This document shows, in pieces, positions 10,950-19,822 of a stretch of DNA of 64,000 nucleotides; position 1 is the first letter of the stretch; the number at the start of each line of letters is the position of its first letter. The notes beneath the pieces are model-generated. The model ran no database searches. It had not been told where the DNA came from and saw only the letters and a list, made by a program, of their open reading frames with translations. A program made the position numbers and the translations under genes. Source of the DNA: Elioraea rosea (GTDB lineage: Bacteria > Pseudomonadota > Alphaproteobacteria > Acetobacterales > Acetobacteraceae); contig NZ_VFAC01000001.1 of assembly GCF_007644105.1 (NCBI RefSeq), forward strand, positions 62,001 to 126,000. Reading direction: 5' to 3'.

Positions 10950-11417
10950 TCAGGCAACCACCACGGCGGCCCGCTCTCGGGCCGGTGGCGCCCAGGCGGG
11001 GCACTGCATGTCGGCAAGCGTGATTTCGGACAGCGCGCGGCGGATCGCCGTGTTCACCGGGTCCCACCGCCCGCGCACGGGGCAGCTCCCTTCCGCCTCG
11101 CAGGACCCTGTCGCGCCATCGACGCAGGCAGCAAGTGCGATCGGCCCCTCGACGGCGACGATCACATCCGCGATCGCCGTCCGGGCCAGGGGTCGGGCGA
11201 TCCGGTAGCCGCCCTGGGCGCCGCGCCGGCTGGTGACAAGCCCAGCGGAGCCAAGCAATTTCAGCACCTTGGCAACAGTGGGTTCGGCGATGCCGGTGGC
11301 CGCCGCAAGGTCAGTCGCGCTGCGCTGGTCTGCACCGCCGTCCGGCCGCACGCCCTCGCGGCCGAGCTCGCTCAGCACGACGACGGCATAGTCCGACATC
11401 TTCGACAGCCTGAACAT
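10950..11417 (-). CDS. Rrf2-family Fe-S regulator of the suf operon (IscR/SufR-like)
   Basis: 155-residue winged-helix repressor of the Rrf2 family. The N-terminal helix-turn-helix (ATDLAAATGIAEPTVAKVLKLL, about 34-56) and wing (RRGAQGGYRIAR) are clear. Three cysteines in the sensor loop, C98-x7-C106-x5-C112, fit a Fe-S ligand set, so it can probably sense cluster or iron status. The ATG at 11417 (MFRLSKMSDYAV) is the family start. As first gene of the suf operon it most likely autoregulates it; a perfect inverted repeat lies just upstream. Confidence 0.9.
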   Translation of the reverse strand: MFRLSKMSDYAVVVLSELGREGVRPDGGADQRSATDLAAATGIAEPTVAKVLKLLGSAGLVTSRRGAQGGYRIARPLARTAIADVIVAVEGPIALAACVDGATGSCEAEGSCPVRGRWDPVNTAIRRALSEITLADMQCPAWAPPARERAAVVVA

Positions 11418-11432
11418 GGCGCGCCCCAATCT

Positions 11433-11447
11433 GGACCTACCCGGTCC
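11433..11447 (-). promoter_or_regulatory. Candidate Rrf2-family operator of the suf operon
   Basis: Perfect inverted repeat GGACC-N5-GGTCC, 16 bases upstream of the rrf2 start codon. It would fall just after the transcription start predicted from the TTGACA hexamer at 11478-11483. Position and symmetry suit autoregulation by an Rrf2 repressor, but the sequence does not match an IscR or RirA consensus that I can recall exactly. Confidence 0.4.
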
Positions 11448-11454
11448 TGTTTCG

Positions 11455-11483
11455 CAGATGCGCCCTGGACAGTGCCATGTCAA
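11455..11483 (-). promoter_or_regulatory. Candidate sigma-70 promoter of rrf2-suf
   Basis: On the minus strand a perfect -35 TTGACA (11478-11483) is followed after 17 bases by CATCTG (11455-11460), a weak -10. The predicted start near 11448 would place the GGACC/GGTCC palindrome at +1 to +15. The 157-bp divergent gap also serves the plus-strand SDR gene; no convincing plus-strand promoter was seen. Confidence 0.35.
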
Positions 11484-11574
11484 GGCGGCGCGGCGTCAGA
11501 CCACCCCCGAAGCTAGGCGGAGCGCGGGGGAGGTTCTAGAACCGCAGCCGCGGTATGCACAGGGAGGAAGGCCG

Positions 11575-12483
11575 ATGCTTTTGGCTGGCAAGGTTGCGGT
11601 GGTGACGGGCTCGGGCGGCGGCATCGGGCGTGAGATCGCGACGGCGATGGCCCGCGAAGGGGCGAAGGTGGTGGTCAACGATGTCGGCGCCTCGGTCACC
11701 GGAACGGGAGGCGATGCGACGCCGGGCCGCCAGACGGTGCAGCTCATCGAGCAGGCCGGCGGCGAGGCGGTTCTCGACACCAACTCGGTGGCGGAGTGGG
11801 ACAGCGCCCAGGCGATCGTGAACACCGCGCTCGAGCGGTTCGGCCGGCTCGACATCGTCGTCAACAATGCCGGCATCCTGCGCGACGTGATCTTCCACAA
11901 GATGAGCCCGGAGGACTGGCTCTCCGTCATCGGCGTGCACCTCAACGGCAGCTTCTTCGTCTCCCGCGCCGCAGCGACGCATTTCCGCGAGCAGGGCTCG
12001 GGCTGCTTCGTCCACATGACCTCGACCTCGGGGCTGATCGGCAATGTCGGGCAGGCTAACTACTCCGCGGCCAAGCTCGGCATCGCCGCGCTCTCGAAGT
12101 CGATCGCGCTCGACATGGTGCGGTTCGGCGTGCGCTCGAACTGCATCTCTCCCTTCGCGTGGAGCCGGATGATCGGTGCGATCCCGACCGACACGCCGGA
12201 GCAGAAGGCACGCGTGGCCAAGCTGCAGCAGATGACGCCCGACAAGATCGCGCCGATGGCCGTCTACCTCGCCTCCGACCTCGCCAAGGACGTCACGGGC
12301 CAGATCTTCGCGGTGCGCAACAACGAGATCTTCCTGATGGGCCAGAGCCGCCCGCTTCGCTCGGTGCACCACGACGGCGGCTGGACGGCGCAGCGCATCG
12401 CCGACACCGCGATCCCCGCGATGCGCGCGAGCTTCTACCCCCTCGACCGCTCGGCGGACGTGTTCTCCTGGGACCCCGTATGA
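11575..12483 (+). CDS. SDR family oxidoreductase, 3-hydroxyacyl-CoA dehydrogenase-like
   Basis: 302-residue short-chain dehydrogenase. It has the cofactor motif TGSGGGIG (11-18), NNAG (97-100), catalytic Ser near 150-152 and Y163-x3-K167. The long segment after TGxxxGxG (VVNDVG then a gap with TGTGGD) and the C-terminal tail with NNEIFLMGQSRP resemble the dehydrogenase part of peroxisomal multifunctional enzyme type 2, which acts on 3-hydroxyacyl-CoA. A strong ribosome site AGGGAGGA precedes the ATG at 11575. It overlaps the VOC gene by 4 bases and is followed by an acyl-CoA dehydrogenase, which supports an acyl-CoA degradation role. Confidence 0.88.
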   Translation: MLLAGKVAVVTGSGGGIGREIATAMAREGAKVVVNDVGASVTGTGGDATPGRQTVQLIEQAGGEAVLDTNSVAEWDSAQAIVNTALERFGRLDIVVNNAGILRDVIFHKMSPEDWLSVIGVHLNGSFFVSRAAATHFREQGSGCFVHMTSTSGLIGNVGQANYSAAKLGIAALSKSIALDMVRFGVRSNCISPFAWSRMIGAIPTDTPEQKARVAKLQQMTPDKIAPMAVYLASDLAKDVTGQIFAVRNNEIFLMGQSRPLRSVHHDGGWTAQRIADTAIPAMRASFYPLDRSADVFSWDPV

Positions 12484-12911
12484 CGGGGTTGGAGGAGCGT
12501 CGCGCCGCCCTCGTTCCAGAACTCTACTGCTCCGATGTCAAAGCCAGCATCGACTTCTACACCCGGCTCCTGGGCTTCACGGTGCTCTACGACAGGCCAG
12601 AAGAAGGGTTCGCCTATCTCGAGCGGCAAGGCGCCGAGCTGATGCTCGAGCAGCAGAGCCCCGGCTGGTCCGTTGGCCCGCTCGAGCATCCCTATGGCCG
12701 AGGCATGAACCTGCAGATCAGGGTCTCGTCCCTCTCGCCGATCCTCGAGGCACTCGCGCAGGAGGGCATCGCACTGTTCCGCCCAGTGGAGGATCGCTGG
12801 TACCGCATCGCCGCGGTGGAGGGCGGCAATCGCCAGGTCCTGGTGCAGGACCCGGACGGGTATCTCCTGCGCTTCTTCGAGAGCCTGGGTGACCGCCCGA
12901 TCGGAGGCTGA
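12480..12911 (+). CDS. VOC superfamily (glyoxalase/bleomycin-resistance-like) protein
   Basis: 143-residue protein with the paired beta-alpha-beta3 modules of the vicinal oxygen chelate fold: CSDVKASIDFYTRLLGF at the start and NRQVLVQDPDGYLLRFFESLG at the end. The block GPLEHPYGRGMNLQIRV is common in the bleomycin-resistance-like branch. The start codon is inside an ATGA overlap with the SDR gene. Placed between an SDR and an acyl-CoA dehydrogenase, it may be an accessory epimerase or detoxification enzyme; the substrate is not readable. Confidence 0.8.
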   Translation: MTGLEERRAALVPELYCSDVKASIDFYTRLLGFTVLYDRPEEGFAYLERQGAELMLEQQSPGWSVGPLEHPYGRGMNLQIRVSSLSPILEALAQEGIALFRPVEDRWYRIAAVEGGNRQVLVQDPDGYLLRFFESLGDRPIGG

Positions 12912-12913
12912 AG

Positions 12914-14071
12914 GTGGATTTCTCACTGACCGAGGAACAGCGCGCCTTCCAGGAGAGCGTGCGCCGCTTCGCCGCAGACCATCTCGCGAAGGATGCCGTC
13001 GCCCGCGCGCATGACGAGGGCTTCCCCTGGGCCATCGCGAAGCTGATGGCCGAGAACGGCCTCTTCGGCATCATTCTTGCCGAGGAGGATGGCGGCCAGG
13101 GCGGGGCGCTGATGGATGCCGTCCTCGCGGCCGAGGCGGTGGCGGAGGTGTGCCCCAGGAGTGCCGACGTGCTGCAGGCAGGCAATTTCGGCGCCTTCCG
13201 CACCCTCGCCGAGTACGCGACGCCCGAGCAGAAGGAGCGCTGGTTCGCACCGCTTCTCGCCGGCGAGGCGATCTGCGCCGTCGGCATGACGGAGCCCGAG
13301 GCCGGCTCGGCGCTGACCGACCTGCGCTCGACCTGCACGCCGGACGGCAACGGATACCGCCTCAACGGCGGCAAGGTGTTCACCTCGAACAGCGACGATG
13401 CCTTGGTGTTCCTCATCTACTGCCGCTTCGGGCCGGGCACCGAAGGCATCGGCAGCGTCATCCTCGAGCGAGGGATGGAAGGCTTCTCGATGGGCGAGAA
13501 GCGACGCTATCTCAACGGCGAGACCTGGCGGCCGCTCCATTTCGACAACGTGTTCGTCCCGCCAGGCAACGTGCTGCTGAGGGAGGGCGGGTTCCGCCGC
13601 CAGATCGCCGGGTTCAACGTCGAGCGCGTTGGCAACTCGGCGCGGTCGCGCGCGGTGGGCGAATGCGCGTTCCGGATCGCCAAGGAGCATGCCGAGACGC
13701 GCGTGCAGTTTGGCCGCAGGCTGATGGAGTTCCAGGGCCTGCAGTGGAAATTCGCCGAGATGCGCGTCGCTCTCGACGGCGCGCGGCTCCTCCTCTACCG
13801 CGCGGCCGCGAATGCCGGGCGCGGCCTGCCCGACCCTCAGGAGGTCGCGATCGCCAAGTATGCCTGCAACCAGGCGGGCTGGCTCGCTGTGAACGAGGCG
13901 ATGCAGGTGATGGGCGGCACCGGCTATTCCGACGACGTGCTGCTCGAATACTGCCTGCGCAAGTCGCGCGGCTGGATGATCGCCGGCGGCTCGCTCGAGA
14001 TGATGCGGAACCGCATCGCCGAGGGGGTGTTCGGCCGAAGCTTCCCGCAGCGCCCGCCGAAGGGCGGCTGA
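12914..14071 (+). CDS. Acyl-CoA dehydrogenase family protein
   Basis: 385-residue FAD enzyme that introduces a double bond into an acyl-CoA. It starts at a GTG (12914; MDFSLTEEQRAFQ), two bases after the VOC stop, with an overlapping ribosome site. N-terminal helical domain, middle beta domain with VGMTEPEAGSALTDL (FAD contacts) near 120, and C-terminal helical domain with QVMGGTGYSDDVLLEYCLRKSRG are all present. The tail GGSLEMMRNRIAEGVFG corresponds to the usual terminal FAD-contact helix. Likely works with the upstream SDR. Confidence 0.92.
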   Translation: MDFSLTEEQRAFQESVRRFAADHLAKDAVARAHDEGFPWAIAKLMAENGLFGIILAEEDGGQGGALMDAVLAAEAVAEVCPRSADVLQAGNFGAFRTLAEYATPEQKERWFAPLLAGEAICAVGMTEPEAGSALTDLRSTCTPDGNGYRLNGGKVFTSNSDDALVFLIYCRFGPGTEGIGSVILERGMEGFSMGEKRRYLNGETWRPLHFDNVFVPPGNVLLREGGFRRQIAGFNVERVGNSARSRAVGECAFRIAKEHAETRVQFGRRLMEFQGLQWKFAEMRVALDGARLLLYRAAANAGRGLPDPQEVAIAKYACNQAGWLAVNEAMQVMGGTGYSDDVLLEYCLRKSRGWMIAGGSLEMMRNRIAEGVFGRSFPQRPPKGG

Positions 14072-14077
14072 GCGCCG

Positions 14078-15922
14078 CTACTCCGCCGGCGCCTCGCGCC
14101 GCCGCGTGGCGAGCTGCGTCAGGATCACCGCTGCGGCAAGCCCCGCTCCTGCGAGATCGGTGACGAGGCCTGGCTTGATCAGGCACAGGGCGGCGGCGAT
14201 CAGCGCGGCGCGCTGCCAGGCCGCCGTCGGGCCGATCAGATAGCCGTGCAGCCCGCCCGCGAGAAGCAGGCACCCGGCCGTCGCCGTCACCGAGGCATGC
14301 ACCACGTTCGGCCAGTCGCCGATGAGCAGCAGCGCGGGCTCGTAGACGAACATGAACGGCACGATGAACCCGGCCGCGCCGATCTTCACCGCCGCCCATC
14401 CCGACGACCAGAGCTCGCTCTTGGCAAGCCCCGCGGCGGCGAACACGGCGAGCGCGACGGGCGGGGTGATGGCCGACAGGATCGCGAAATAGAAGGCGAA
14501 CATGTGCGCGGCAGGCTCGACCACGCCGAGCTTGATCAGCGCCGGCACGAGAAGCGAGACCATCACGATGTAGGCCGGCGTCGTCGGCATGCCCATGCCG
14601 AGGATGATGCCGGCGATCATCGTCATCACCAGGGCGAGGAGCAGGCTGTTCTGCGCCACGTTCACGACGACCTGCGTGAAGGTGATGCCGAGCCCGGTCA
14701 GCGCTATGATGCCGATGACGATGCCGGCGCAGGCGCAGGCCATGGCCACGCCGAGCGCGCCCTTCGCGCCGTCGAGCAGGGCCTCCCACACCGCGCGCAC
14801 CGATACGTTCTGCCGCGAGCTCGCCCGGAGGAGCGCGACTGGGAAGCAGGTGAGCGTGCCGACGAGTGCGGCGAGCGGCGCCGAGTAGCCGCCGAACAGC
14901 CCCAGCAGGATCAGGATGATCGGGATGAAGAGGTGCCCGTTCGTGGTGATCGTGTGCATGAATCGCGGCACTTCGTGCTCGGGAAGACCGGCGAGCCGCG
15001 CCCGCTTTGCCTCGAAATGCACCGCTGCGAAGGTTGCCGCATAGTAGAGCGCCGCGGGAAGCGCCGCCCACTGCACAACCTGGAGATAGGCCACCCCCAT
15101 GTACTCGGCCATCACGAAGGCCGCCGCGCCCATGATCGGCGGCATGATCTGGCCGCCCGTGCTGGCCACCGCCTCGACGCCCGCAGCGAAGGGCGGGCGG
15201 AAACCTGTGCGGAGCATCAGCGGGATCGTCACCTGGCCGGTGACCATCACGTTCGCCACCGCCGAGCCCGAGACGGTGCCGAACAGGCTCGAGGACAGCA
15301 CCGCCACCTTGCCCGGCCCGCCGGTCGACCGGCCGGTGAGCGACAGGGCGAAATCCATGAACAGCTTGCCCGTGCCCGACCGTTCCATGAACGATCCGAA
15401 CAGTACGAAGATCACCACGAACCCGGCCGAGACGCCGAGCGTCGAGCCGAAGATTCCATCCGTCGTCAGGTAGAGCTGGTCGAGGATGACGAGCGGCGTG
15501 ACCGAGGTGAAGAAAAACGCATAGACAAGGAAAACGAGCGCAGTGACCGGCAAGGCCCAGCCGATCGAACGCCGCGTCGCCTCGAGGATCGTCGCGACGC
15601 AGGCCCAGCCCATGATCTGCTGCATCATGGTCGGGTCGTCGATCATCGGGATCCTGTTCACGAGATCCTCGTAGGTCGCGAACAGGTAGAGGATGGGTGC
15701 GGCGGCGACGATCAGGAGGATCCAGTCCTCGACGCCCGGGCTGCCGCCGCGGCTCTTCCGGAGCGGCAGCGTCAGGAAGACGAGGACGATCGCGAACAGA
15801 AGATGCATGCCGCGGAAGATCACCGCCTCGGGCGGTGAGACGGCGATCGCCCACATGTGGAAGAGCGCCATCGCCGCAGCGATGACGCCGGCGAGAACGC
15901 TGACGGCGCGGCTGTAGGTCAT
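14078..15922 (-). CDS. TRAP transporter permease, fused DctQ-DctM (4TM/12TM) subunit
   Basis: 614-residue inner-membrane protein with about 16-18 hydrophobic helices. It combines the small 4TM and large 12TM subunits found with TAXI-type receptors. Hallmarks are GSFMERSGTGKLFMDFALSLTGR, the TVSGSAVANVMVTGQVTIPLM block and GMGMPTTPAYIVM near 450. It uses a sodium or proton gradient to import a carboxylate-like solute delivered by its receptor. ATG 15922 is chosen; the longer frame is not hydrophobic. It lies 31 bases after its TAXI receptor and ends 6 bases from the convergent acyl-CoA dehydrogenase. Confidence 0.93.
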   Translation of the reverse strand: MTYSRAVSVLAGVIAAAMALFHMWAIAVSPPEAVIFRGMHLLFAIVLVFLTLPLRKSRGGSPGVEDWILLIVAAAPILYLFATYEDLVNRIPMIDDPTMMQQIMGWACVATILEATRRSIGWALPVTALVFLVYAFFFTSVTPLVILDQLYLTTDGIFGSTLGVSAGFVVIFVLFGSFMERSGTGKLFMDFALSLTGRSTGGPGKVAVLSSSLFGTVSGSAVANVMVTGQVTIPLMLRTGFRPPFAAGVEAVASTGGQIMPPIMGAAAFVMAEYMGVAYLQVVQWAALPAALYYAATFAAVHFEAKRARLAGLPEHEVPRFMHTITTNGHLFIPIILILLGLFGGYSAPLAALVGTLTCFPVALLRASSRQNVSVRAVWEALLDGAKGALGVAMACACAGIVIGIIALTGLGITFTQVVVNVAQNSLLLALVMTMIAGIILGMGMPTTPAYIVMVSLLVPALIKLGVVEPAAHMFAFYFAILSAITPPVALAVFAAAGLAKSELWSSGWAAVKIGAAGFIVPFMFVYEPALLLIGDWPNVVHASVTATAGCLLLAGGLHGYLIGPTAAWQRAALIAAALCLIKPGLVTDLAGAGLAAAVILTQLATRRREAPAE

Positions 15923-15953
15923 GCTTCGGCCCCGAGCCGCGCCGTCCCCGTCA

Positions 15954-16898
15954 TCAGCCGCGCGCGCCCTGCTCGCGGTAGAAGCGCGCCGCACCAGGGT
16001 GCATCGGCACCCCGATATCCTCGGCCGCGGCGGCAGGCGTCAGCCCCTGCATCGCGCGGTTGATCGGGGTGAGCGCGTTCAGGTTCGCGAACATCAGCTG
16101 CACCATCCGGTACACACGCTCCTCCGGCTGCTCGCAGGAGGCGATCAGGTGCGCGGAGTAGACGATCTGCGGCACCGGGGCAGTCTGCTGCGGATAGGTG
16201 TTCGCCGGGATCGGTCCGAGATTGTAGCCGGCGTTGATCTTCTTCATCGCCTCGGCGTAGGGCGTGAGGTCGACGAAGCGGATCTGCCGCGCGCTCGCAA
16301 GGTCCATCACCGACGAGGCGGGAATCGTGGTGCCGAGCGTGAAGGCGACCGCGTGGCCGTCCTTCAGCAGGCCCACCGCGTCGGTGTAGCTCGCCTGGAA
16401 GTTGGCGCGCACGTCAGAGTAAGACATGCCGGCCGCGCGCAGGATGTGCTGCGTCACCACCTCTGCGGTGTTGCCGCGCGGCTGGATGGCGATCGACTTG
16501 CCGCGCAGGTCCGCGATGCGCGTGATGTTCGCATCCGCGACCGTCACCACCTGGAAGTACTGCGGGTAGAGATTGCCGAGGTTGCAGACCTTGGTGACCT
16601 TGCGGGGGAACGGTGCCTCGCCGTTCAGCCCGTCCACGGTGGTGATCGAGTTGCCGAAGCCGAGCTCGGCGCGGCCCTCGTCGATGCCGCGCACATTCGC
16701 CACGCCCGCGCCCGGAAGCGTCTGGATCGCGACGCCCGAGATGTTCTGTTCCCAGATGTTCTTGAGCGCGCCCGCGATCGGCACCCACACGCCGCCCTGC
16801 GGGCCGGTCATCATGCGCAGCGTCTGCGCCTCGGCGGACAGGACAGGCAGCGCGGCAAATGCGGCTGCGGCGGCCGCAAGGCGGATTCCTCGCTTCAT
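15954..16898 (-). CDS. TAXI family TRAP transporter solute-binding protein
   Basis: 314-residue periplasmic receptor with a Sec signal peptide (about residues 1-24, cleavage after AEA). TAXI hallmarks are seen: RMMTGPQGGVWVPIAGAL at the mature N-terminus, ELGFGNSITT near 80, a central VGLLKDGHAVAFTLGTTIPASS and PYAEAMKKINAGY. It captures the substrate for the downstream fused permease. Its ligand is unknown; the neighbouring hydratase and acyl-CoA genes suggest an organic acid. Confidence 0.92.
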   Translation of the reverse strand: MKRGIRLAAAAAAFAALPVLSAEAQTLRMMTGPQGGVWVPIAGALKNIWEQNISGVAIQTLPGAGVANVRGIDEGRAELGFGNSITTVDGLNGEAPFPRKVTKVCNLGNLYPQYFQVVTVADANITRIADLRGKSIAIQPRGNTAEVVTQHILRAAGMSYSDVRANFQASYTDAVGLLKDGHAVAFTLGTTIPASSVMDLASARQIRFVDLTPYAEAMKKINAGYNLGPIPANTYPQQTAPVPQIVYSAHLIASCEQPEERVYRMVQLMFANLNALTPINRAMQGLTPAAAAEDIGVPMHPGAARFYREQGARG

Positions 16899-16990
16899 GG
16901 ACAGTCTCCCAGCTGCTGCGGCGTTGATCGCCGCCAGAGCGCGGCATTCAAAGTCGCCCTTGCGCGCGCGGTCAAGCCGAACCTGATGTT

Positions 16991-17836
16991 TCAGTCGAGC
17001 CCGGCTTCTGCCTGCATGCAGATGTGACCGTCAGCGTCTCGCGTCTCGAGCGCAACGTCGCCATCCCTTGCAACCGCGTGCAGCGTGAAGGGAGAGAGGT
17101 CGAACAGCGGGCGAAGACCGCGGAACGAGAAGCGCCGGATGCGCCTGCCCGGCACCTGGCGCGCGGCGAGGCCGGCGAGCAGCGTCGCCTGCAGCGGCCC
17201 GTGCACGATCAGCCCCGGATAGCCCTCGACCTCGGTGACATAGCTGCGGTCGTAGTGGATTCGGTGGCCGTTCGCGGTCAGCGCGGAGTAGCGGAACAGC
17301 AGCACGGGGTCGGGCGTCACCGTCTCCGTCACGGCGCAGGCTGACGGCGGCTCGGGCCTCGGCGCCGGCTTCACCGCCGCGCCTTCGAGGCCGCGATAGA
17401 CAATGTCGTGCTCCTCGGTGATCGCCACGCCGCGCGGCCCGGCGATCTCGTGGCGGACGGTGACGAACACGAGCCGGCCGGTGCTGCCCGTCTTCTCCGC
17501 AACCTTGGTGATGGTGCTGGTCCGCACCATGCGCTCGCCCGCGAACACCTCGCCAGGGAAGGCGAGCCGGCCGCCTGCGAACATCCGCCGCGGCAGGTCA
17601 TGCACAGGGGGCAGGAACCCGCCGCGCCTGGGGTGGCCATCCGGCCCGATCGACGACGCCGGCACCCAGACCTGGAAATGCGTCCAGTGCCAGAGCGGCG
17701 GCAGCGCCCCGTCAGGCGCGCAGTCGCCGAGCGGGCGGTCGAGCGTCGCGGCGAGCGCCTGCATGCGCCCCTTGTCCACGACGTCCTCGGCCGTCTCAGT
17801 CCTGCCGATCCACTCGTCCCATGCGCCAGCGCTCAC
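16991..17836 (-). CDS. MaoC-type (FAS1-like/HTD2) dehydratase, mesaconyl-C4-CoA hydratase-like
   Basis: 281-residue double hot-dog protein. The N-terminal FAS1-like half carries PLWHWTHFQVWV and GGFLPPVHDLPRRMFAGGRL. The C-terminal half has FRYSALTANGHRIHYDRSYVTEVEGYPGLIVHGPLQATLL, whose N-x-H-x-I-H-Y-D pattern is the hydratase active-site strand. This matches 3-methylfumaryl/mesaconyl-C4-CoA hydratase-type proteins, which hydrate an enoyl-CoA. The GTG at 17836 is used, with the ribosome site AGGGAGGAG just upstream. It is first gene of a run with the TRAP receptor and permease. Confidence 0.85.
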   Translation of the reverse strand: MSAGAWDEWIGRTETAEDVVDKGRMQALAATLDRPLGDCAPDGALPPLWHWTHFQVWVPASSIGPDGHPRRGGFLPPVHDLPRRMFAGGRLAFPGEVFAGERMVRTSTITKVAEKTGSTGRLVFVTVRHEIAGPRGVAITEEHDIVYRGLEGAAVKPAPRPEPPSACAVTETVTPDPVLLFRYSALTANGHRIHYDRSYVTEVEGYPGLIVHGPLQATLLAGLAARQVPGRRIRRFSFRGLRPLFDLSPFTLHAVARDGDVALETRDADGHICMQAEAGLD

Positions 17837-18030
17837 GCTGATTCTCCTCCCTCTTTTGCCCTGCGCTCTCGTACTGCGCCCGGGCGGCGGCGAAAAGCGC
17901 GGGGCGCGGGACGCAGGTTTCCGTACAGGTGGTCCGCGAGCACGCCGCGCGGACCGGACCGCGCCACGAAAGCGGCCAGATCCTGTGCGACAGAACCGCG
18001 CTTAGCGGGGGAACGTCATCCGGGAGCGAG

Positions 18031-18810
18031 ATGGAAGCCGAGGAATACGCGTTGATGGACGCGGTCGAGGACCGGATGTGGTGGTACCGGTCCCTGCACG
18101 CGATGGTCCTGCGCGCCGTGGGAAAGACGCCTTCCCCGCCTGGCCTCCCATTGCTCGATGCCGGCTGCGGCACGGGCGGGCTGCTCCGCCGCATCGCCGA
18201 TGCGATGGCGGAGGGCTCGCTGCCGCGCCGCCCTCTCGCCGGGTTCGACCTGGTGCCGGAGGCCGTGCTCCGCGCCCGCGCCAAGGTTCCGGACGCCGAG
18301 CTGATGCTCGCCTCGGTCAACGACCTTCCCCTCGCCTCGGGCAGCCTCGGCACCGTCGTCTCGTGCGACGTTCTCTGCCATCGGGCGGTGGACGAGGCGC
18401 GCGCGCTCGCCGAGATCCGCCGCGTGCTCGCCCCCGGTGGCGTCGTCGTGCTCAACATGCCCGCGCACCAATGGCTGTTCTCGGCGCATGACCGCCGCGT
18501 GCACACCCGCGAGCGCTACAGCCGCGCCAAGCTCCGGCAGCGGCTGACGGCGGCGGGCTTCCTCGTCGGCGAGGTGCTGCACTGGAACAGCCTTCTCTTC
18601 CCCCTGATGGTCGTGCAGCGGAAGCTTCTCTCGCGCGGTGGCGAGGGTGAGGCCTCGCCACAGGACCGCAGCGATGTCGCCGCGTTCTCGCCACCGATCG
18701 AGGCCATGTTCCGGGGCGTGACCGGCGCAGAGCGCGCCCTCATCGGCCTTGGCGTTCGCTTCCCCGTCGGCGGCTCGCTGCTCGCGGTGGCCGCCAAGCC
18801 GCTCGCGTGA
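18031..18810 (+). CDS. Class I SAM-dependent methyltransferase
   Basis: 259-residue methyltransferase. Motif I LLDAGCGTGGLLRR lies near residues 41-54, an acidic post-I loop (GFDLVPEAV) follows, and SLGTVVSCDVLCH plus PGGVVVLNMPAH are motifs II-III. The N-terminal part MWWYRSLHAMV matches methyltransferases that sit beside lipid-linked sugar transferases. The ATG at 18031 follows a GGGAGCGAG ribosome site; longer frames begin in non-coding sequence. It is followed after 13 bases by the glycosyltransferase. Acceptor unknown. Confidence 0.86.
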   Translation: MEAEEYALMDAVEDRMWWYRSLHAMVLRAVGKTPSPPGLPLLDAGCGTGGLLRRIADAMAEGSLPRRPLAGFDLVPEAVLRARAKVPDAELMLASVNDLPLASGSLGTVVSCDVLCHRAVDEARALAEIRRVLAPGGVVVLNMPAHQWLFSAHDRRVHTRERYSRAKLRQRLTAAGFLVGEVLHWNSLLFPLMVVQRKLLSRGGEGEASPQDRSDVAAFSPPIEAMFRGVTGAERALIGLGVRFPVGGSLLAVAAKPLA

Positions 18811-18823
18811 CACTCTCTCCCGG

Positions 18824-19822
18824 ATGACGACGATGGACATGCCGCTTCCTGACTGGGCCCCGCGCGGCGCCGATGCGCCAGCGCTCTCGATCGTCGTGCC
18901 CGTCTACAACGGGGCGGCGACCGTCGGCGCGCTGGTGGCCGCGCTCGAGACGCTCGAGGTGCCAGGCGGGCTCGAGATCGTGCTGGTCAATGACGGCAGC
19001 CCCGACAACAGCGGCGAGGTGTGCCGCGCCCTGCTCGGGCGCAGCGCCGTGCCGATCACGTATGTCGAGCACGCGCGGAATTACGGCGAGCACAACGCGG
19101 TCATGACCGGGCTGAGGCACGCCCGCGGCGCCTACGTCATCACCATGGACGACGACCTGCAGAACCCGCCCGAGGAAGTCGTCCGCCTGTTCCTGCACAC
19201 GCGAGACGGGGGCTACGACGTCGTCTACACCCGCTATGCCGAGAAGAAGCACGAGGGCTGGCGCAACCTGGGCAGCCGCTTCGCCAACCGCGTGGCCGAC
19301 ATCCTGATCGACAAGCCGCGGGGCCTCTACCTCTCCTCTTTCCGCTGCATGAGCCGCGTGGTGGTCGACGGCGTGACGCGCTACGAGGGACCGTTCCCCT
19401 ATGTGGACGGCCTGATCATGCAGGTGACGCAGCGCATCGGCTCGCTCGAGGTAATGCACCTGCCGCGCGCCCATGGCGTGAGCAACTACACGCTTCGGCG
19501 GCTGGTGCGGCTGTGGCTGAACCTCGCCGTGAACTTCTCCCTCCTGCCGCTTCGCTTCGCGGTATTCGCGGGCGTGGCGATGGCCGGTCTCGGCGCGCTC
19601 GGCGCGCTCTACGTCATCATCCATGCCCTGACGGGCGAGCAGCCGCAGGGCTGGGCCTCGACGATGGTCGTGATCCTGCTCGTCTCCGGCGTGCAGTTCG
19701 TCATCCTCGGCATCCTCGGCGAGTATCTCGGCCGGACGTTCATGACCGGCAACCGAAGGCCGCAAGGCATCGTGCGGACGGTGGCGCATGGCGAGCCTGT
19801 CGCCCGCGTGGGGCGCCGGTGA
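18824..19822 (+). CDS. Polyprenyl-phosphate glycosyltransferase, ArnC/DPM-like (GT2)
   Basis: 332-residue membrane glycosyltransferase. The cytoplasmic GT2 domain has SIVVPVYNGAATV near 27, NDGSPDN near 60 and the metal-binding TMDDDLQNPPEE near 108-119; two C-terminal membrane helices lie near 245-310. The architecture matches ArnC, GtrB and dolichyl-phosphate mannose synthase, which load a sugar onto undecaprenyl phosphate. Starts at 18824, 18833 or 18839 are all possible because the ribosome site is weak. The SMR-like gene overlaps its stop by 4 bases, a classical ArnC-ArnE/F-like arrangement. Confidence 0.9.
   Translation: MTTMDMPLPDWAPRGADAPALSIVVPVYNGAATVGALVAALETLEVPGGLEIVLVNDGSPDNSGEVCRALLGRSAVPITYVEHARNYGEHNAVMTGLRHARGAYVITMDDDLQNPPEEVVRLFLHTRDGGYDVVYTRYAEKKHEGWRNLGSRFANRVADILIDKPRGLYLSSFRCMSRVVVDGVTRYEGPFPYVDGLIMQVTQRIGSLEVMHLPRAHGVSNYTLRRLVRLWLNLAVNFSLLPLRFAVFAGVAMAGLGALGALYVIIHALTGEQPQGWASTMVVILLVSGVQFVILGILGEYLGRTFMTGNRRPQGIVRTVAHGEPVARVGRR

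Noticed and set aside
14048-14100. Short GCGGC/GCCGC hairpin between the acyl-CoA dehydrogenase and TRAP permease stops
   Set aside because: Only five paired bases with no T-run; expected often by chance in such GC-rich DNA.
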